DNA of 64,000 nucleotides from Atherix ibis (GCA_958298945.1 OY282607.1:90093270-90157269); one strand, 5' to 3'. Positions 1-12,180 are shown, counted from the stretch's first letter. Program-made: numbers and translations. Notes: generated from the letters alone by a model not told the origin.

Positions 1-342
1 CATACCGCACTTATCCATGATTTCCTCTTCAGTAACCAATATCGTCTTACATGCCATTTCTGTGGCATTCAACTCACCATTCCCCCATGTTTTAAATGAA
101 TGACACTTAACGCAGAATAACTCCTTCCACTGTGCAGGTTTTATATCTAATAACTCCTTTGCCAACGCCTGTCTTTCATTTTCTAAAGTAACTAATATGC
201 TCCATAAAATTGAACCACTTCTGATTGCATCCTCCAATTAACCATCGATCGGTTTCATTAGGTAAGCTGGCAATGCCAAGCCACACATACGTGTAACATG
301 AAGTCGCCAAATGAGCTCATGTTTGTGGCGCTTATACGAGTA
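1..342 (-). pseudogene. Possible minus-strand coding fragment, unrecognised
   Basis: Reading the minus strand from 342 down to the window edge, one frame stays open for about 113 codons apart from a single TAA at 240-238. It reads ..HELIWRLHVTRMCGLALP.., then after the stop LEDAIRSGSILWSILVTLEN and, further on, a CVKC pair (LFCVKCHSFKTWG). The composition looks protein-like rather than random AT-rich sequence. I do not recognise the family. It could be the 3' part of a divergent neighbour of CCT6 whose 5' end has decayed, two exons of a gene with a short intron around the TAA (no good GT/AG pair is visible), or a pseudogene. It runs off the left edge, so its real extent is unknown. Confidence 0.35.
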
Positions 343-522
343 TCAACAAAACAAAACGATTTTCAATAGTTTTTATTCAGAATATATATACTTGCTGTAA
401 ATTCTGAACTTATTCAATTGTAGTAGTCGAATATTTCTAAACCTCATCGTAATTATAGGGAAATTTTATTGACGAGCAAAAGTATAGAAAAGATAAGAAC
501 TAAATCCGAATAAGATTCGACT
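343..522. promoter_or_regulatory. 5' flank and presumed promoter/5' UTR of CCT6
   Basis: This short AT-rich gap separates the minus-strand fragment from the CCT6 start. A TATA-like run (atatatatac) lies near 383, about 140 bp before the ATG. No other core-promoter element is convincing. If the minus-strand fragment is a gene, this would be a divergent promoter. Confidence 0.25.
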
Positions 523-2136
523 ATGGCTGCAGTGAGTTTATTAAATCCGAAAGCTGAAATTGTCAAGGCCGCTCAGGCTTTAGGTGTTAATATTTCGGCT
601 GCCAAAGGAATACAAAGTGTCATGAAATCGAATCTTGGTCCAACGGGGGTGCTGAAAATGTTGGTAAATGGAGCAGGAGATATAAAAATTACTAAAGATG
701 GTTGCATACTATTGCAAGACATGAGAATCTCGCATCCAACTGCGTCGATGATTGCTAAAGTCGCTGTCGCGCAAGATGTTGCTACTGGGGATGGCACAAC
801 GTCCGCAATACTTTTAATTGGGGAGCTCTTAAAGCAATCGGAAGTTCTCTTGGACGAAGAATTACATCCAAGTATGATTGCAGATGGTATAAGCATAGCA
901 AGTTCCAAAGCATTGGAGGTGTTGGAAATGATGAAAATTCCTATTAGCATAAATTCTGTTGATTACATTACTGAAGTGGCATCCACAAGTTTAAAAACTA
1001 AATTACATCCGAAATTGGCTGACCTCCTCACTGACGTTTGTGTCGAAGCAATTTTAACTATTTATCAGCCGGACAAACCATTTGATTTAAACTTAATGGA
1101 AATAATGGACATGCGCCATAAGACAGCTTATGACACCAGGTTTGTTCGAGGTTTAGTGTTCGATCATGGTTCTCGTCATCCTGATATGCCAACTTCAGTT
1201 AGAAATGCATACATCTTAATATGTAATGTTTCTCTAGAGTATGAGCCAGCAGAAATAAATTGCTCGTTTATGTACAAAACAGCAGAAGAGTGCCGAAAGT
1301 TTGTCCTAGCAGAGCAAAGACCGACCGAAGAACGCTGCAGAAAAATAATCGAATTAAAAAAGAAAATGTGCGATGGTACGGACAAGTCTTTCGTTGTTAT
1401 CAATCAGAAAGGTATCGATCTGTTCTCGTTGGACCTCTTAGCCAAAGAGAATATCATCGCTCTCCGACGGGCAAAGACTAAAAATATGGAGCGGTTGGAA
1501 CTGGCATGCGGCGGATGTGCAGTGAATACTTTGGAAGGACTTAATGAATCGCATTTGGGATTTGCTGGACTTGTGCATGAATTCTGTTTGCAGGAAACGA
1601 AGTACACTATTGTGGAGGAGTGCGAGAATCCTCATTCCGGCACTATTTTAATAATGGGTCCGGATAGACATACAATCAATCAGATGAAAGATGCTTTACG
1701 TGACGGTCTTCATGCTATAAAAAATGCCATCGAAGATGAGTGTGTCGTTCCTGGTGCAGGAGCCTTTGAAGTACGAGCTCGCAACGAAATAATGAAGCTA
1801 GTAAATGTGGAGGGAACAAAGAAACGCTTAGGCATGCAAGTGTTTGCAGAGTCTTTACTAATCATACCCAAAACTTTAGCTGCAAATAGTGGACACGATA
1901 TACAAGATACCATAATAAGTCTGATGAAAGAAGATTCTGATGCTACAAGTAATGAACCGATTGGCTTAAATCTTATAACCGGTAAACCTGTAAGGTTGAA
2001 TGATCTCCGTGTTTGGGATAATTATGTTGTTAAAAAGCAAATCATAAATTCCAGCTCTATTGTTGCCAGTAATTTACTTATGGTTGATGAAATAATGCGT
2101 GCTGGACTTACTAGTCTTAAAAGTAATATGGCATGA
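523..2136 (+). CDS. CCT6: T-complex protein 1 subunit zeta (CCT6), complete
   Basis: This 537-residue protein is a group II chaperonin subunit. The family forms the two-ring cytosolic TRiC/CCT complex that folds actin, tubulin and other proteins using ATP. Visible hallmarks are GPTGVLK (39-45), the nucleotide-binding ITKDG (56-60), the catalytic-loop GDGTT (89-93), and the C-terminal VVPGAGAFE of the equatorial domain. The sequence fits the zeta subunit, whose usual length is about 530, so the protein is full length. The ATG at 523 gives the conserved N-terminus (AAVSLLNPKAE). The gene has no intron here. Overlapping minus-strand open frames (573-950, 1404-1635, 1710-1913) are shadows. Two AATAAA signals follow the TGA. 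Confidence 0.97.
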   Translation: MAAVSLLNPKAEIVKAAQALGVNISAAKGIQSVMKSNLGPTGVLKMLVNGAGDIKITKDGCILLQDMRISHPTASMIAKVAVAQDVATGDGTTSAILLIGELLKQSEVLLDEELHPSMIADGISIASSKALEVLEMMKIPISINSVDYITEVASTSLKTKLHPKLADLLTDVCVEAILTIYQPDKPFDLNLMEIMDMRHKTAYDTRFVRGLVFDHGSRHPDMPTSVRNAYILICNVSLEYEPAEINCSFMYKTAEECRKFVLAEQRPTEERCRKIIELKKKMCDGTDKSFVVINQKGIDLFSLDLLAKENIIALRRAKTKNMERLELACGGCAVNTLEGLNESHLGFAGLVHEFCLQETKYTIVEECENPHSGTILIMGPDRHTINQMKDALRDGLHAIKNAIEDECVVPGAGAFEVRARNEIMKLVNVEGTKKRLGMQVFAESLLIIPKTLAANSGHDIQDTIISLMKEDSDATSNEPIGLNLITGKPVRLNDLRVWDNYVVKKQIINSSSIVASNLLMVDEIMRAGLTSLKSNMA

Positions 2137-2171
2137 TTTATTTTTCAAAATTTTATTCAATTAATCCTGTT

Positions 2172-2212
2172 AATAAAATGTTTTGTAATATATTTTTTGT
2201 GTATGGAATAAA
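2172..2212 (+). terminator. Poly(A) signals of CCT6
   Basis: AATAAA occurs at 2172-2177 and again at 2207-2212, 36 and 71 bases after the CCT6 stop codon. This is the expected place for 3' end formation of a short 3' UTR. Confidence 0.6.
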
Positions 2213-3289
2213 TTTGTATGGTATTTTACTAATGAGAAAACAAAAAAATTAATTATAAAAACCATTAAAATCCAAAAAAATTAATATTTAAATATTATTT
2301 ATAGGTTTTTTTCTTTTGGGACTATTTTGTAAGGTAGTTTTGAGCATAAATTATCTATCGTGTAAGTGGACGTTACCAGTTTCCTAAGCGAAGCTTAGCT
2401 GTTTTTAGTGGATTGGAACAATTACAGTTGGTTAAATTTTGAAGAGTATGTTAGTGTTTGATCAGTTTAAAAAGTGGACTTGGAAATTAAATTGTTGGAC
2501 CAGTCTGGTTTCAAAAAAGAAAGTTATGGCTAAGAGCAGTGTGCTCTATCCAAATTCTGAGAAGTTTTTGTGCCCAGAATTTCGATAAGGATGTTAAGTA
2601 GACTAGCTTGTTGGTAGTTGGCCAATGAGATGCTAAAAAGCTTTCACTGTTCGTCTAGTCTGTGTTTATACATATAGCTTAGTATATCGGCACCCACCGC
2701 AAATCGGCACTCCTGTTGTTGAGTAGGCTATGTCGAGTCTCGTTGAGACCACGATCATTCAATGGGCTGCTCATAGAGTTTAGGGCGTCAAGCGGACAGC
2801 AATATCAACAACCGCCTTTATTGCCACAGCTTCCCATCATACGGAGCTGCCCTATACGGAAAGACCCCACAATGCAGATCACGGATTTGGCTTCTATTGA
2901 CCTCAATAACTGCAAATGAAGTTGTATTAAGGTCGGTTGCCGCATTCATGAAAAGAAGTAAACAATTTTTTGAGCCCGTCTTTCTGTTCGGGACGTAGAT
3001 AAAAAAACCTATTTAGGGACCTAGATATTCTCAACACCATTCCCAACTACGGCTTCCAATCTGGATGTGGAAGGGAAATTTGGAAGTGCAGGAGGAGAGT
3101 GTAACGATCTAGCTCTAATGTTGAAATTATTGGCGATAATTAGGATGAATTTCTTTCCGAGTTGGGGGTAGTTATAATAGTTTTGACTAAATTATGGAGG
3201 GGATAATTATTGAAGCAAAGATTATTGATAATAATTATAATTCATGATTAATGAAGATGGGTTTTCGACCAGTTTCGATTAGGATTGAG
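2213..3289. other. Intergenic, no confident gene
   Basis: After the CCT6 3' end the sequence is AT-rich to about 2450, then less so. A 67-codon + strand frame at 2716-2919 has no recognisable domain. The stretch borders the LINE remnant on its right and may include decayed LINE sequence, but I cannot show homology. Confidence 0.3.
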
Positions 3290-4430
3290 TCCACCGGGGA
3301 AGTCCGATTTGCTCCACTGCTAGTCTGATACAACGGTTAACAGCTGCTTCGATACGACTGAACTCTGCTATTGGTATTCTGACACATAAAGGTGTTAGTT
3401 ACTCTATTCGCCTCACCCTCTCTGACCTTACACTTACTATTGACCAAATCCTTAAACCATTCTGTGGATTACATTGATTTTGTCAACAATGTTGTTGATC
3501 TGTAAATTCCATCTTCCTCCACGGGTTAGCATGGAATCTACGGAGTGTAGGGAAACGGGGCTTAGAGAAGAGACGTTCGTGTTGCACTTACGGTTCCTGG
3601 AGACGTGGTAAATGGTGGATTTGTCCTAGAGATGACTGCCGCATTTTGCTCACTCTTATCCTTCACTTTGGCAATGGTGCCGCCCATCTAGGTTACGTTA
3701 TCTTAGAGGGTTGTTCCAGCCGCCAGTACAATAACATTATTTACATATAGGAAATGTTTATATTGGGAAAGTGATTAGAATAAGGAATTGATAAAAGTGT
3801 TTAAAAGAACAGTAGAAATAGGCGATCCTTGTGGAATGCCGGTTCCTATCATACGGAACGACGAAAAAACATTTGCCCGAACCGTTAAGGTTCTGCCTAA
3901 AGGTATGAATGAAGAAGTTCTAGTGTGGTGAAGTCTACTCCCCACTCCGCCAGCTGAAAAATTATCTTATGTAGGCAAATTCTGTCATATGCCTTTTCTA
4001 AATCGAACTACAACAGGACGCCATAAAGTCTGCTGTAGTTCTAGAAGCCTAGTCAGAGTTATCCTGCGTGATCTATAGACATGTTGTCGGCCCAATCTTT
4101 TAGCTAAGATTTTCTCCAGTATCTTGGAAATACCATATATAGCAAAAGAGAAATTGATCTAAAGTTGTTAGCTGAAGGTCGCGTAAGTTGTTGTTTCGGT
4201 ATTGGTATTGCTACATCTACTTTCCAGCAATTTGGGAAGGTAGACGTAGAAATATTTTGATTAAAGAGGGTGACGAAGCCTCTTTAGTTATTTTGAAGGA
4301 GATCTTGTCCTTGCCAGGTCAGGCTTCCTTGAAAGAATTCAAAGAAAAGTTGAACCGCGCAAGCGATACTGGCTAGTTCAAGACCAGAGTAGAAGCAGAC
4401 TGTATCGGCGAGGGATTATCCGTGAAGGAT
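3290..4430 (-). mobile_element. Decayed non-LTR retrotransposon, reverse-transcriptase region
   Basis: On the minus strand, and across several frames, successive reverse-transcriptase landmarks appear in the correct order. These are PIPK..NNFRSISLL.. and SKILEKILAKRLGR around 4230-4090, an FDLEKAYDRI-like stretch around 4000-3950, GTGIPQGSPIS around 3850-3820, and YVNNVIVLAA at 3750-3721. The last matches the YxDD catalytic box with both aspartates changed to asparagine. Frameshifts and stops make it clearly dead. The order and spacing fit a jockey/I-type LINE ORF2. Ends are not resolved, and homology fades below about 3600. Confidence 0.7.
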
Positions 4431-4962
4431 TGTTTCTGTTTATGGTACTCAGTAGCTAAGTGGTCGTCCGAAGAAAATAAAGCCAGCTCTGCAACAATTA
4501 ATAAGAGTAGGTAATAATTTCATTCTTTGGCTCCGTTGACTGGATTATATCAGTCTTTTGTCTGCCAAGAATACGATTAATATACCTTCATGCTTCCTTG
4601 GTGAGGACCTGGAGTCAATCGAAGCAGTAAAATTGTTCCAAACTGCATAGTAAATATACTAAAATAAAAGCCTTACTCTTGACTCTCGCAGTTCTGTGTC
4701 TTAATTCGAGTAAATTTGCTACGCTAGAAAAACAGGACAATTTCCATGCTGAATCTCTACCACTTTTAACTAGGATATTTTAAAAACACCGGCGGAAGAT
4801 GGGGTGGTTACAACGTATGCACGCCTTAAAAATTATAGCATTTTATTGCACCATATTGGTTGAAATTTTATAGGAGCGCCATCTCTTATTGTGTAGCAGA
4901 AGTCAAATGGAATTTTAAACCAAAAGATCATAGAATCAGTGTCGAGTATTTAAATAAATTAA
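4431..4962. other. Intergenic, no gene seen
   Basis: No open frame or recognisable repeat. The left part may be the 5' continuation of the LINE remnant. The right part is ordinary AT-rich sequence. Confidence 0.3.
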
Positions 4963-6236
4963 GTCGACTAGGCGTTTAAAAGTTGCATTTTAAAAAGTAA
5001 ATAAAAAAAACCTAGTGTATATTTTTTTAAATTTCCGGTTTTATTAGAAAGATTGAAACTTGAAATTTAAGAATGAAACACAATATCATTTAAATGACTG
5101 CCACGGCTGGCCTTACAATACCCTATTCGCTCGACCCAATTTTTCAGTACATTTTCGATTGTCTGCGCCTGTATCTCTTCAATGGCAACTTTGATTTCGT
5201 GTTCCAAGGCCTCAATTGTCTCTGGAAGGCTTGCGTAACATTTATCCTTAAAGGCTCCCCACAGAAAATAATCCAACGAGCTCAAAACACAGTTCCGAGG
5301 CGGCCAATTGACATCAGAATTTCGGCTAATTATTCGGTTTTCGAAAGCAGTGCTCAAAAGTTGGCTTGTTACGTTGGCTGTGTGGCAAGTGGCCCCGTCC
5401 TGTTGAAACCAACTCGTTGAGCATGCCATTGTCTTCAACTTTTGGATACAAAAATTTGTTGAACATGCCACGATAGCGCTCACGATTGACCGTAACGGCG
5501 GCTCCTTCATCGTTTTCGAAGAAAAACCGGCCAATGATGCCTCCAGTCCAAAATCCGCACCAAACCGTCACTCGTTGTGGATGCATCGGCTTTTCCATGG
5601 TGACGTATGGATTTTCTGAGCCCCAGATGCAACAATTTTGTGGAAATGGGCCTTATCCGGAAAGATGATTTTTCGGTAAAAATGTTCATCTTCGGCCAAT
5701 TGATCTTGAGCCCATTGGGCAAACCGAAAACGCATCGGATAGTCATGCAGCTTTAGCTGTTGGACTAATTGAACTTTGTAAGCTTTCTTACCGAGGTCTT
5801 TGTGCAAAATTCTCAACAGAGAAGTGGGAGAAATGTTCAATTCCTGAGAACGGTGACGAGTTGATGTTGATGGATGATCACGGACATTTTCAGCAACGGT
5901 GGCAATATTCTCTGTCGTACGCACTGTATTAGAGCGGGAACGAGTTGCTTTGGCAAACCAGTTTCACGAACTCGCTGCACGAATTTGTCCACAAGTTGAT
6001 GTGATGGAATTCGATATTTGCTCATTTTTTTTTTTCAATTTCTCACAGTTTGGGTTGAAGACTCACCACTTTGGAAGTAAGTTCTCAATATTTTCCAGTT
6101 TTCTTCAAGCGTATGGATTACCATTTCGTAAAATTCAGACTTTCAAATAACAATCTGTAAATTCGTGATGACATTTAACACTCAAGTACTTCAAATGAAT
6201 AGTGGTTCAAAATGCAACCGCTAGATGGACCACCCT
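4963..6236 (-). mobile_element. Tc1/mariner-superfamily element (FQQDGATCHT group), inactive
   Basis: Minus-strand frames between 6025 and 5067 cover a complete IS630/Tc1/mariner-type transposase in pieces. They include an N-terminal helix-turn-helix-like part (MSKYRIPSHQLVDKFVQRV), IFPDKAHFH (normally SDEAHF, first catalytic Asp), VTVWCGFWTGGIIG, WFQQDGATCHTA (second Asp) and LDYFLWGAFKDK (third Asp). At least three frameshifts and stops break it. The ends are related inverted repeats: GGTTGCATTTT (reverse complement, 6222-6209) against GTTGCATTTT at 4982-4991, each preceded by a CTAG-containing stretch. The length of about 1.27 kb fits a single-gene element. Confidence 0.75.
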
Positions 6237-6279
6237 ATATATGGTGAGCCATATATTGTTTTTTTTTTCAACTTTTAAC

Positions 6280-6840
6280 ACATCTGCCGAAATACAAATT
6301 TCATGATTACAACTGTCGAGTATAAATTTGTAGAAATTTTAATCGTGGAGTTATTAACAACAGAACAACGCATATTAATCATTCAAATTTATTTCAAAAA
6401 CGTGGGTTCTGCGAAAATGACATTTCATCAAAAGTCATTTTTAGCGAAGAAGCACATTATCCGCATCGATGCCTACGTTAACAAATAAAATTATCGAATC
6501 TTTGGGATGGAAAACCTTGATGTGATTTACAAAAAACCGATGCATCCTAAAAAACCTGTTTGGTGTGGTTTATGGGCTGGTAGAATTATTAGGTCGTGGA
6601 GAGGCCATTAGTAAGTTTTTTTGTTGCCGAAACTGAAAAAATTTAAATGAGCTTCATAAAATTGCAAGATAATGAGGGCCTATTCACACAACATGTCAAA
6701 ACATCGGTTTGTGGAGCTTTAAATTTGGCGACCGAAAGTAATCCAAGAACAACTCGAGACCTAAAGAACAACATTTGACAAAAAATTGAGGCCATTGATC
6801 CACTTTTATAGTGTTCGAATGCAGGCTTGCTCATCTTTCA
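6280..6840 (+). mobile_element. Second FQQDGATCHT-group transposase remnant, internally deleted
   Basis: The frame at 6303-6488 carries TTEQRILIIQIYFKNVGSAK, matching the N-terminal helix-turn-helix typical of this transposase group. It is followed directly by KKPMHPKKPVWCGLWAGRII at about 6530-6590, matching the NPQ..VTVWCGxWxGGIIG block. The catalytic centre in between is deleted. It lies head to head with the 4963-6236 copy. Clear terminal repeats are not visible. Confidence 0.55.
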
Positions 6841-8445
6841 TATAAATAAAATCTATATTTTTAATGATATACATAGTATTAAAATAAAACACATTTCATT
6901 TTTGTTGGCACTTAAAAATTTTATTAATTTTTTTTCGAGTGTATTTATTTATTTAGGCGTACAATTGTTTGTCAATAGTAATTTTTATTCCCTTATATAA
7001 TATGATTTTAAACGATATAATATTTATATTTAAAAAAAAAATGAATATTAGAAAAAAATACTAAAACTATTAACCAAAAAAAAAGGTAAATAAATAAAAT
7101 TATAGAAAAAGATTAAAAATAATAATAACAAAACGGAAGCTATTTCGAATAAATTATTAGTTTTTTTTTAACTATGTGACTAAAAGAAAATATTTCTATA
7201 ATTTTTTAAATATTTGTTTTCTTTTTTTTTTGTGTATTTAAACTAACAGAACGAGTATGTATGTACGTATGCATTGAAATATCTTTTCGACACTAAACCG
7301 ATTATTATTATTATCTTTAAAATAGTTTATTTTCGTTAAATACTAAAAAAAAAATTATTTATATACCATATGTTAATTTCTATTGCATTATTTCAAAAAA
7401 TGTAGTAACATTATAAAAAGTGTTATAAAATAGTTGTTATAATATAGAATTTTTTAATTTTTCAACAATTTTTTTAAAAAAAATATTCTGTATTAGTTTA
7501 AAAAAAACATAAAATAATTATTATTAACAAAATTATTAATTATTTATTAAGTACAAATAAAAGAGGAAATACCTATTTTTTTTCTTCAAAAAAATTATGT
7601 TATTATTCTTATTAATTATTAATAATATTATTTTAAAATAAACTAATTAATGGCAATCAATTATTGAATTTCTTGCATTAATAATAAAATGAAAGTTTCC
7701 ATTTCGAAAACAGGAGGAAAGGAATTTTTCATTCCAAAGATGAATTGCTATTAATATGATTAAATTATGGATTAAAATAAAAATTATTTTATGAGTAAAA
7801 TTTTTGATACAGAAACTTTTTGTTTTTGTTTTTGTTTTTTTTATATTAAAATTATTTGAATAAAATTATAAAAAGAACAGAAGCGCTCTCTGTTAATAGC
7901 AAACAATTTTTTTTTACTTTTAGTTAATAACAAATACTTTTAGTTAGAGGCAAATGCTTAATGCTTAAAATTTATATGATATGGACGGATATTTAAACGT
8001 TTTTTTTTACGGAGATAATATATTAATTGAAAATTTTTACTTCTATTTGAATTTCAATAGTTTTTTCCTGATTTTCGATTCCATTATTACTGCTTGATGG
8101 CAGCCATATTGTTACTGTTATACTTGTCGAATAGCGGCCATTTTCTAATCGGATTAACAATATTTTTTCCTATTTAATCTTATTTATTTATATAAGAAAT
8201 AATTTTTTTTTAAAATTTTTTTTGTTATTCGATTTAATTGATAAAAGCATTTAAGTGAATTTAAAAAAAAAAATGTTATTAAAATTTTGTTTATCTCGGT
8301 TTGTAAATGGTTGGATGAAAGTATGTTACATGTCATGTGGCTTTATGACTGTTAATAATTGGCTTTCCTTTTTATTTGAACTGATCTGTCAAATGAAACT
8401 AAAGCCATACTGATCCATTTACTGCAAGTGTATACCATTTATTGT
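6841..8445 (-). other. AT-rich 3' flank / probable 3' UTR of the large minus-strand gene
   Basis: Extremely AT-rich sequence with many A- and T-runs follows the stop codon at 8446. It has no open frame. Several TTTATT motifs (AATAAA on the minus strand) occur, the first at 8437-8442 only a few bases after the stop and another at 8371-8376. The true transcript end cannot be fixed from sequence alone. Confidence 0.4.
8437..8442 (-). terminator. Candidate poly(A) signal of the large minus-strand gene
   Basis: AATAAA on the minus strand, four bases beyond the TAA stop. It is very close to the stop, so one of the other AATAAA motifs further down may be the one used. Confidence 0.3.
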
Positions 8446-9526
8446 TTATTTTCTGGTATTGCTACGCACTTCAATTACAACTGGGCCACCTATACTGGGA
8501 CCTCGTCTGACCTGATCTTCGGTATATTTTAAATTGGACATCGGTTCGCCACGATATCTACTTGTGGTTACACTTTTTATTTCACTTGATTGAATTGTTT
8601 CGAAACCACGTCCATCCTTGAGAGGCACCTTCTTTTTGGTAAAACTCTGCACCGTATTGGTAACGCTGGGCCGTTTCGGATCGTCCGATTTGGTGGTAAT
8701 TTTGTACGACTCTGAATAATCTTCAGTGCTAGAGCTGCCACGACGTACTATACTTGCTGTATCCTTATTGATTTCAATTGGCGATCTGGAGCCTAACGAT
8801 GATGATTCACGTTCACGGTTGCGCATTACTGGATATTTGTGATAGCCGTTGCGTATAACGTTGACCTCCTCTTCACCATGCAATGTCTTGTACAATTCTG
8901 GAGCTTGATCTTGTAGGCCTTTTAAGAATGTATTACGCTTGTCATGGGTACCATTTGCATATGTTATGTTGTTGTTGTTGTTGTTGTTGTTGTTATTGTT
9001 ATTATTATTACCGCCATGATTGGTGATAATATTATGTGATGTATATCTTCGCTCTCCCAAATAATTCATATACTTTCGATCTTCATCAACTCTTGTTAAG
9101 TCTTTTTGACTGCGACTGATCAAGTTGACTATGGACGGACTCTTCAATTGTGGTCCAGATTCATGAAGATGCGGATTCGATTTATACATATTATTAGTGT
9201 AATTGTTCTTGGTAAGCTTTTCCAAATAAATCGGACTAGGATCATTTGTGCCATTCATACCATGCACATTAAAGCTTTTACTACGGCTCAACGACTTATA
9301 GGTTCTAGCCGGTTTGGCTGGTCCTGTATTCTGCATTGGATGGCTAGATGTTGGCTTCACTGTATTCACTATGGACACATTGATCGTGGACGAATGATTA
9401 TTTGAGCGATGGTCCAATTTTCTTGGTAATGTCTGTGCACTTCGATAGTCATGATCTAAATTTGGTGTTGATCCAAGTCGATTTGTACTCTTGCTGAAAC
9501 GACCAAGCGTACTTGAGTTCACATTT
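8446..9526 (-). CDS. Terminal coding exon of large minus-strand gene
   Basis: This is about 360 codons ending at TAA 8448-8446. The exon starts at 9526 after a strong acceptor (T-rich tract, ATTAG). Its first base completes an AG codon left by the donor at 31344, so the junction reads R-NVNSSTLGRF in frame. The protein is Ser/Asn/Arg-rich, with a polyasparagine run (about 9010-8970), LSRSKSFNVHG, SPSIVNLISRSQKDLTR and APELYKTLHGEEE. Near the end it has SDDPKRPSVTNTVQSFTKKK followed by the last residues VVIEVRSNTRK. No enzyme domain is visible. It looks like a disordered cytoskeletal or scaffold tail. I have only an unverified hunch that it resembles Drosophila CG1674. Confidence 0.85.
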
Positions 9527-11947
9527 CTAATTAAAAAAGAAAAAAAAATTCTAATTATTATCTTATATAATATTCTTAATATGAAATAAAAAATTTAATT
9601 CTAGCACATATGAGTGGGTAGTTTTCAAATAAAATAATAAAAAAATTTTATCCATAACTAATTATTGATCATAATAAAAAGTTAACTTTTACCTTCTTAC
9701 TTCCGTGTGTATCTAAATAACTGTTTTCATTAAATTATCCATGTATCAAAAATACTTTAACTTCTTGGTAGGTATTTCGTATAAATTTTTGTTGCATATT
9801 TAAATAAGAGGTAAGTGGAATGTATTTCTGCCCATTGAAAAGCAAATCGATACAATGCTTTGGTCGATTGGAGTTGATAAACAAATCTGAGAGAGCAGCA
9901 AATATCGGTAGAAATAATTAACGTTTAAGATTTTAGCACAAAAACTTAATATGCTGCTTTAAAGACAGCAAACCATGTACTTGTCCACTTAGTACTCATA
10001 TGATTATGCCCTATAAGATGAGCTTAAATTAGCATAGCAGATTGGAACTGACCGCCACAGAAATGAGTATTTTTCGTTGAATGCAGTCGCGGTCATTCAG
10101 GTTGTTCTTACATAGGAGACGACTGATCACTTCCTCGTCCTAAAGTACTTAATTGGTCGTTGCGATTGAAGTCGAAATAAATAAGCAAGTACTTCGGAGT
10201 CCCAACTGAGGTACATTTACATACGTTCTCAGTTACGGATCCTATCGATTCAAATTACACCAGCTAGCCATCCAGGTGCCTCTAGCCTAGCGAATAATTT
10301 AATTAAATTAAATCGATTATCCCTTTTGAGCAATCGCCGCAATAAACAATTAGATTGAGACCGCCTGGATAGTTTCCAATTATCTCCTGAGACAATTTGT
10401 AGTGGCACAGGTAATATGTATAGAAGAAGTGACCGTCGATTATTTGTATCAAGGGATTTCTATGCGGTCTGAGAAAGTGCCGTAGACAAAATTTCAATTG
10501 ATTGCCTAGAGAACGCTTTCAACCATGCAAACTCAATCGAGCAACAAAACTGGAGAAAATAATTTAATATCTGCCTACGTAACGTACGAAATTTGTTCTC
10601 GTAGCTGAATTTCATATGAGGAACCTTTCAAAGTACGAGTTTCTATACACATCTCCAGACTGGTTTTTCCATATCTAAAAGTGGCTAGTTTTTGCAATCA
10701 GTTCGACCTGTGTCCATAATGGTTCATTTAAAATGGCTTTTTTTTCGTATAAGAGATAAAAATAGATTTACATAATGACTGCGTATCTTAACAGTCGAAG
10801 TCGAGCAAAATAAACTACGAAGACACCTGAAAGTATATATATTGTAGATAGATTTAAATTTATTAAATTTGCAATCTAGTTTTAGTATTGATGCTGAAGC
10901 TGCTTACCAATAATATTATATTGATATTTTCAAATTTGAAAAGCTAATCCGCCCACAAGAAAACCTTGACGTTTTTCATTTGACCGCACGTCAAAGCTTG
11001 CTCCGTTCAAAGCACTTTTACAAAAGATAACTACGAAGTTTAGCTTTTTTTTATTCTATCAATTTGGTCATTTAATTAAAATCTTCAATAATATTTTGAT
11101 TGGATTTTTTTTAAAATTTTTATTTTTTAATAATTCAATTAGAAACAAATGTGAGAATTATTAAAGACGCAATAATAACGTCTCTTTTGTATCGTATTTT
11201 TTTTACGAATTTGAAAATAGTCGATTTCTTTGAATTATTTCGTTACTGAATAGATAATATTTCTACATTGAAATTTAAAAAAAAAAAATGAAAAAAACAC
11301 TATCATTTCTATTCTGAATAGTTTTAACACGCAAGACAACTTGTAGAGTTTTCTAAGTAATTTTGCAATGCATAACATATCCTCAATTAATTTAAATAGT
11401 ATCCCAAGGATGTGTACGCATCATACAACAATGTTGCTTCAATTACTTAATCTTAAAACATTGAACCAGTTTGCAACATTGTACAAAGCTTCAAAAATAT
11501 ACAATTTGTATGAATTTGTACGAGTACAAAGTATGTATTCGGTTGAACAGGATTTTCTGAAAGGCTTGGGGCAGTCTTATCCATTAGCCACAAGATAAAT
11601 AATGGCCAATGTTTCATATTTATTGTTGCCAGGCGTTAGTTTTCGATAATTTTGCATTTTGCACCTCATATTCAAATCAATAATAATAATAATAATAATT
11701 ATTATTATTATTATAGTTATAATCTTATATTATTTGTTATGCAATTTAAAGTATGTTAGTCGAGTACATAAAGTTGTCTACTATTTGAAAAAGTTTTCAA
11801 TAATCGTAAAAATATATTAAATAAAATAGATTTAGGTCTTTAAAAATATAAATTTATTTTGATTTTTATAAAATTACTTAATTGTTAAATAAAAATACAG
11901 ATATTAATTGGCTATGATAGTCTCTATCTATACCAACAGATATTCTA
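9527..11947 (-). other. Intron (3' part) of the large minus-strand gene
   Basis: This is the end of a 21.8-kb intron running from the donor at 31343 to the acceptor at 9528-9527. I see no coding signature. Features are a short (AAT)n/(ATT)n palindrome at 11679-11714 and otherwise AT-rich unique sequence. The transposon block begins at 11948. Confidence 0.6.
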
Positions 11948-12180
11948 TTGGGTTGTTGGAAAAGTAATGACTGATGGCGTTTCTTCGTTTTTGACAGTAC
12001 CTAGAGCTATTCAAATCTATATTATTGATATGTCATTTAATAGATGATAATATTGATATGTCATTTAATAGCTGCCAGGTTTATTTTGTTAATTTTTTAA
12101 ACATTTTACAATAAATTTAAGATGGTAATATCTATGAAAACTTTGCATTTTCATCATATTTTATTATTTTACTTCCGTAA

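Noticed and set aside
573..1913. Several minus- and plus-strand open frames overlapping CCT6
   Set aside because: They are shadows of the conserved CCT6 frame and have no domain or independent start context.
11679..11714. AAT/ATT palindrome as a structured element
   Set aside because: It is two abutting trinucleotide microsatellites, expected in AT-rich introns.
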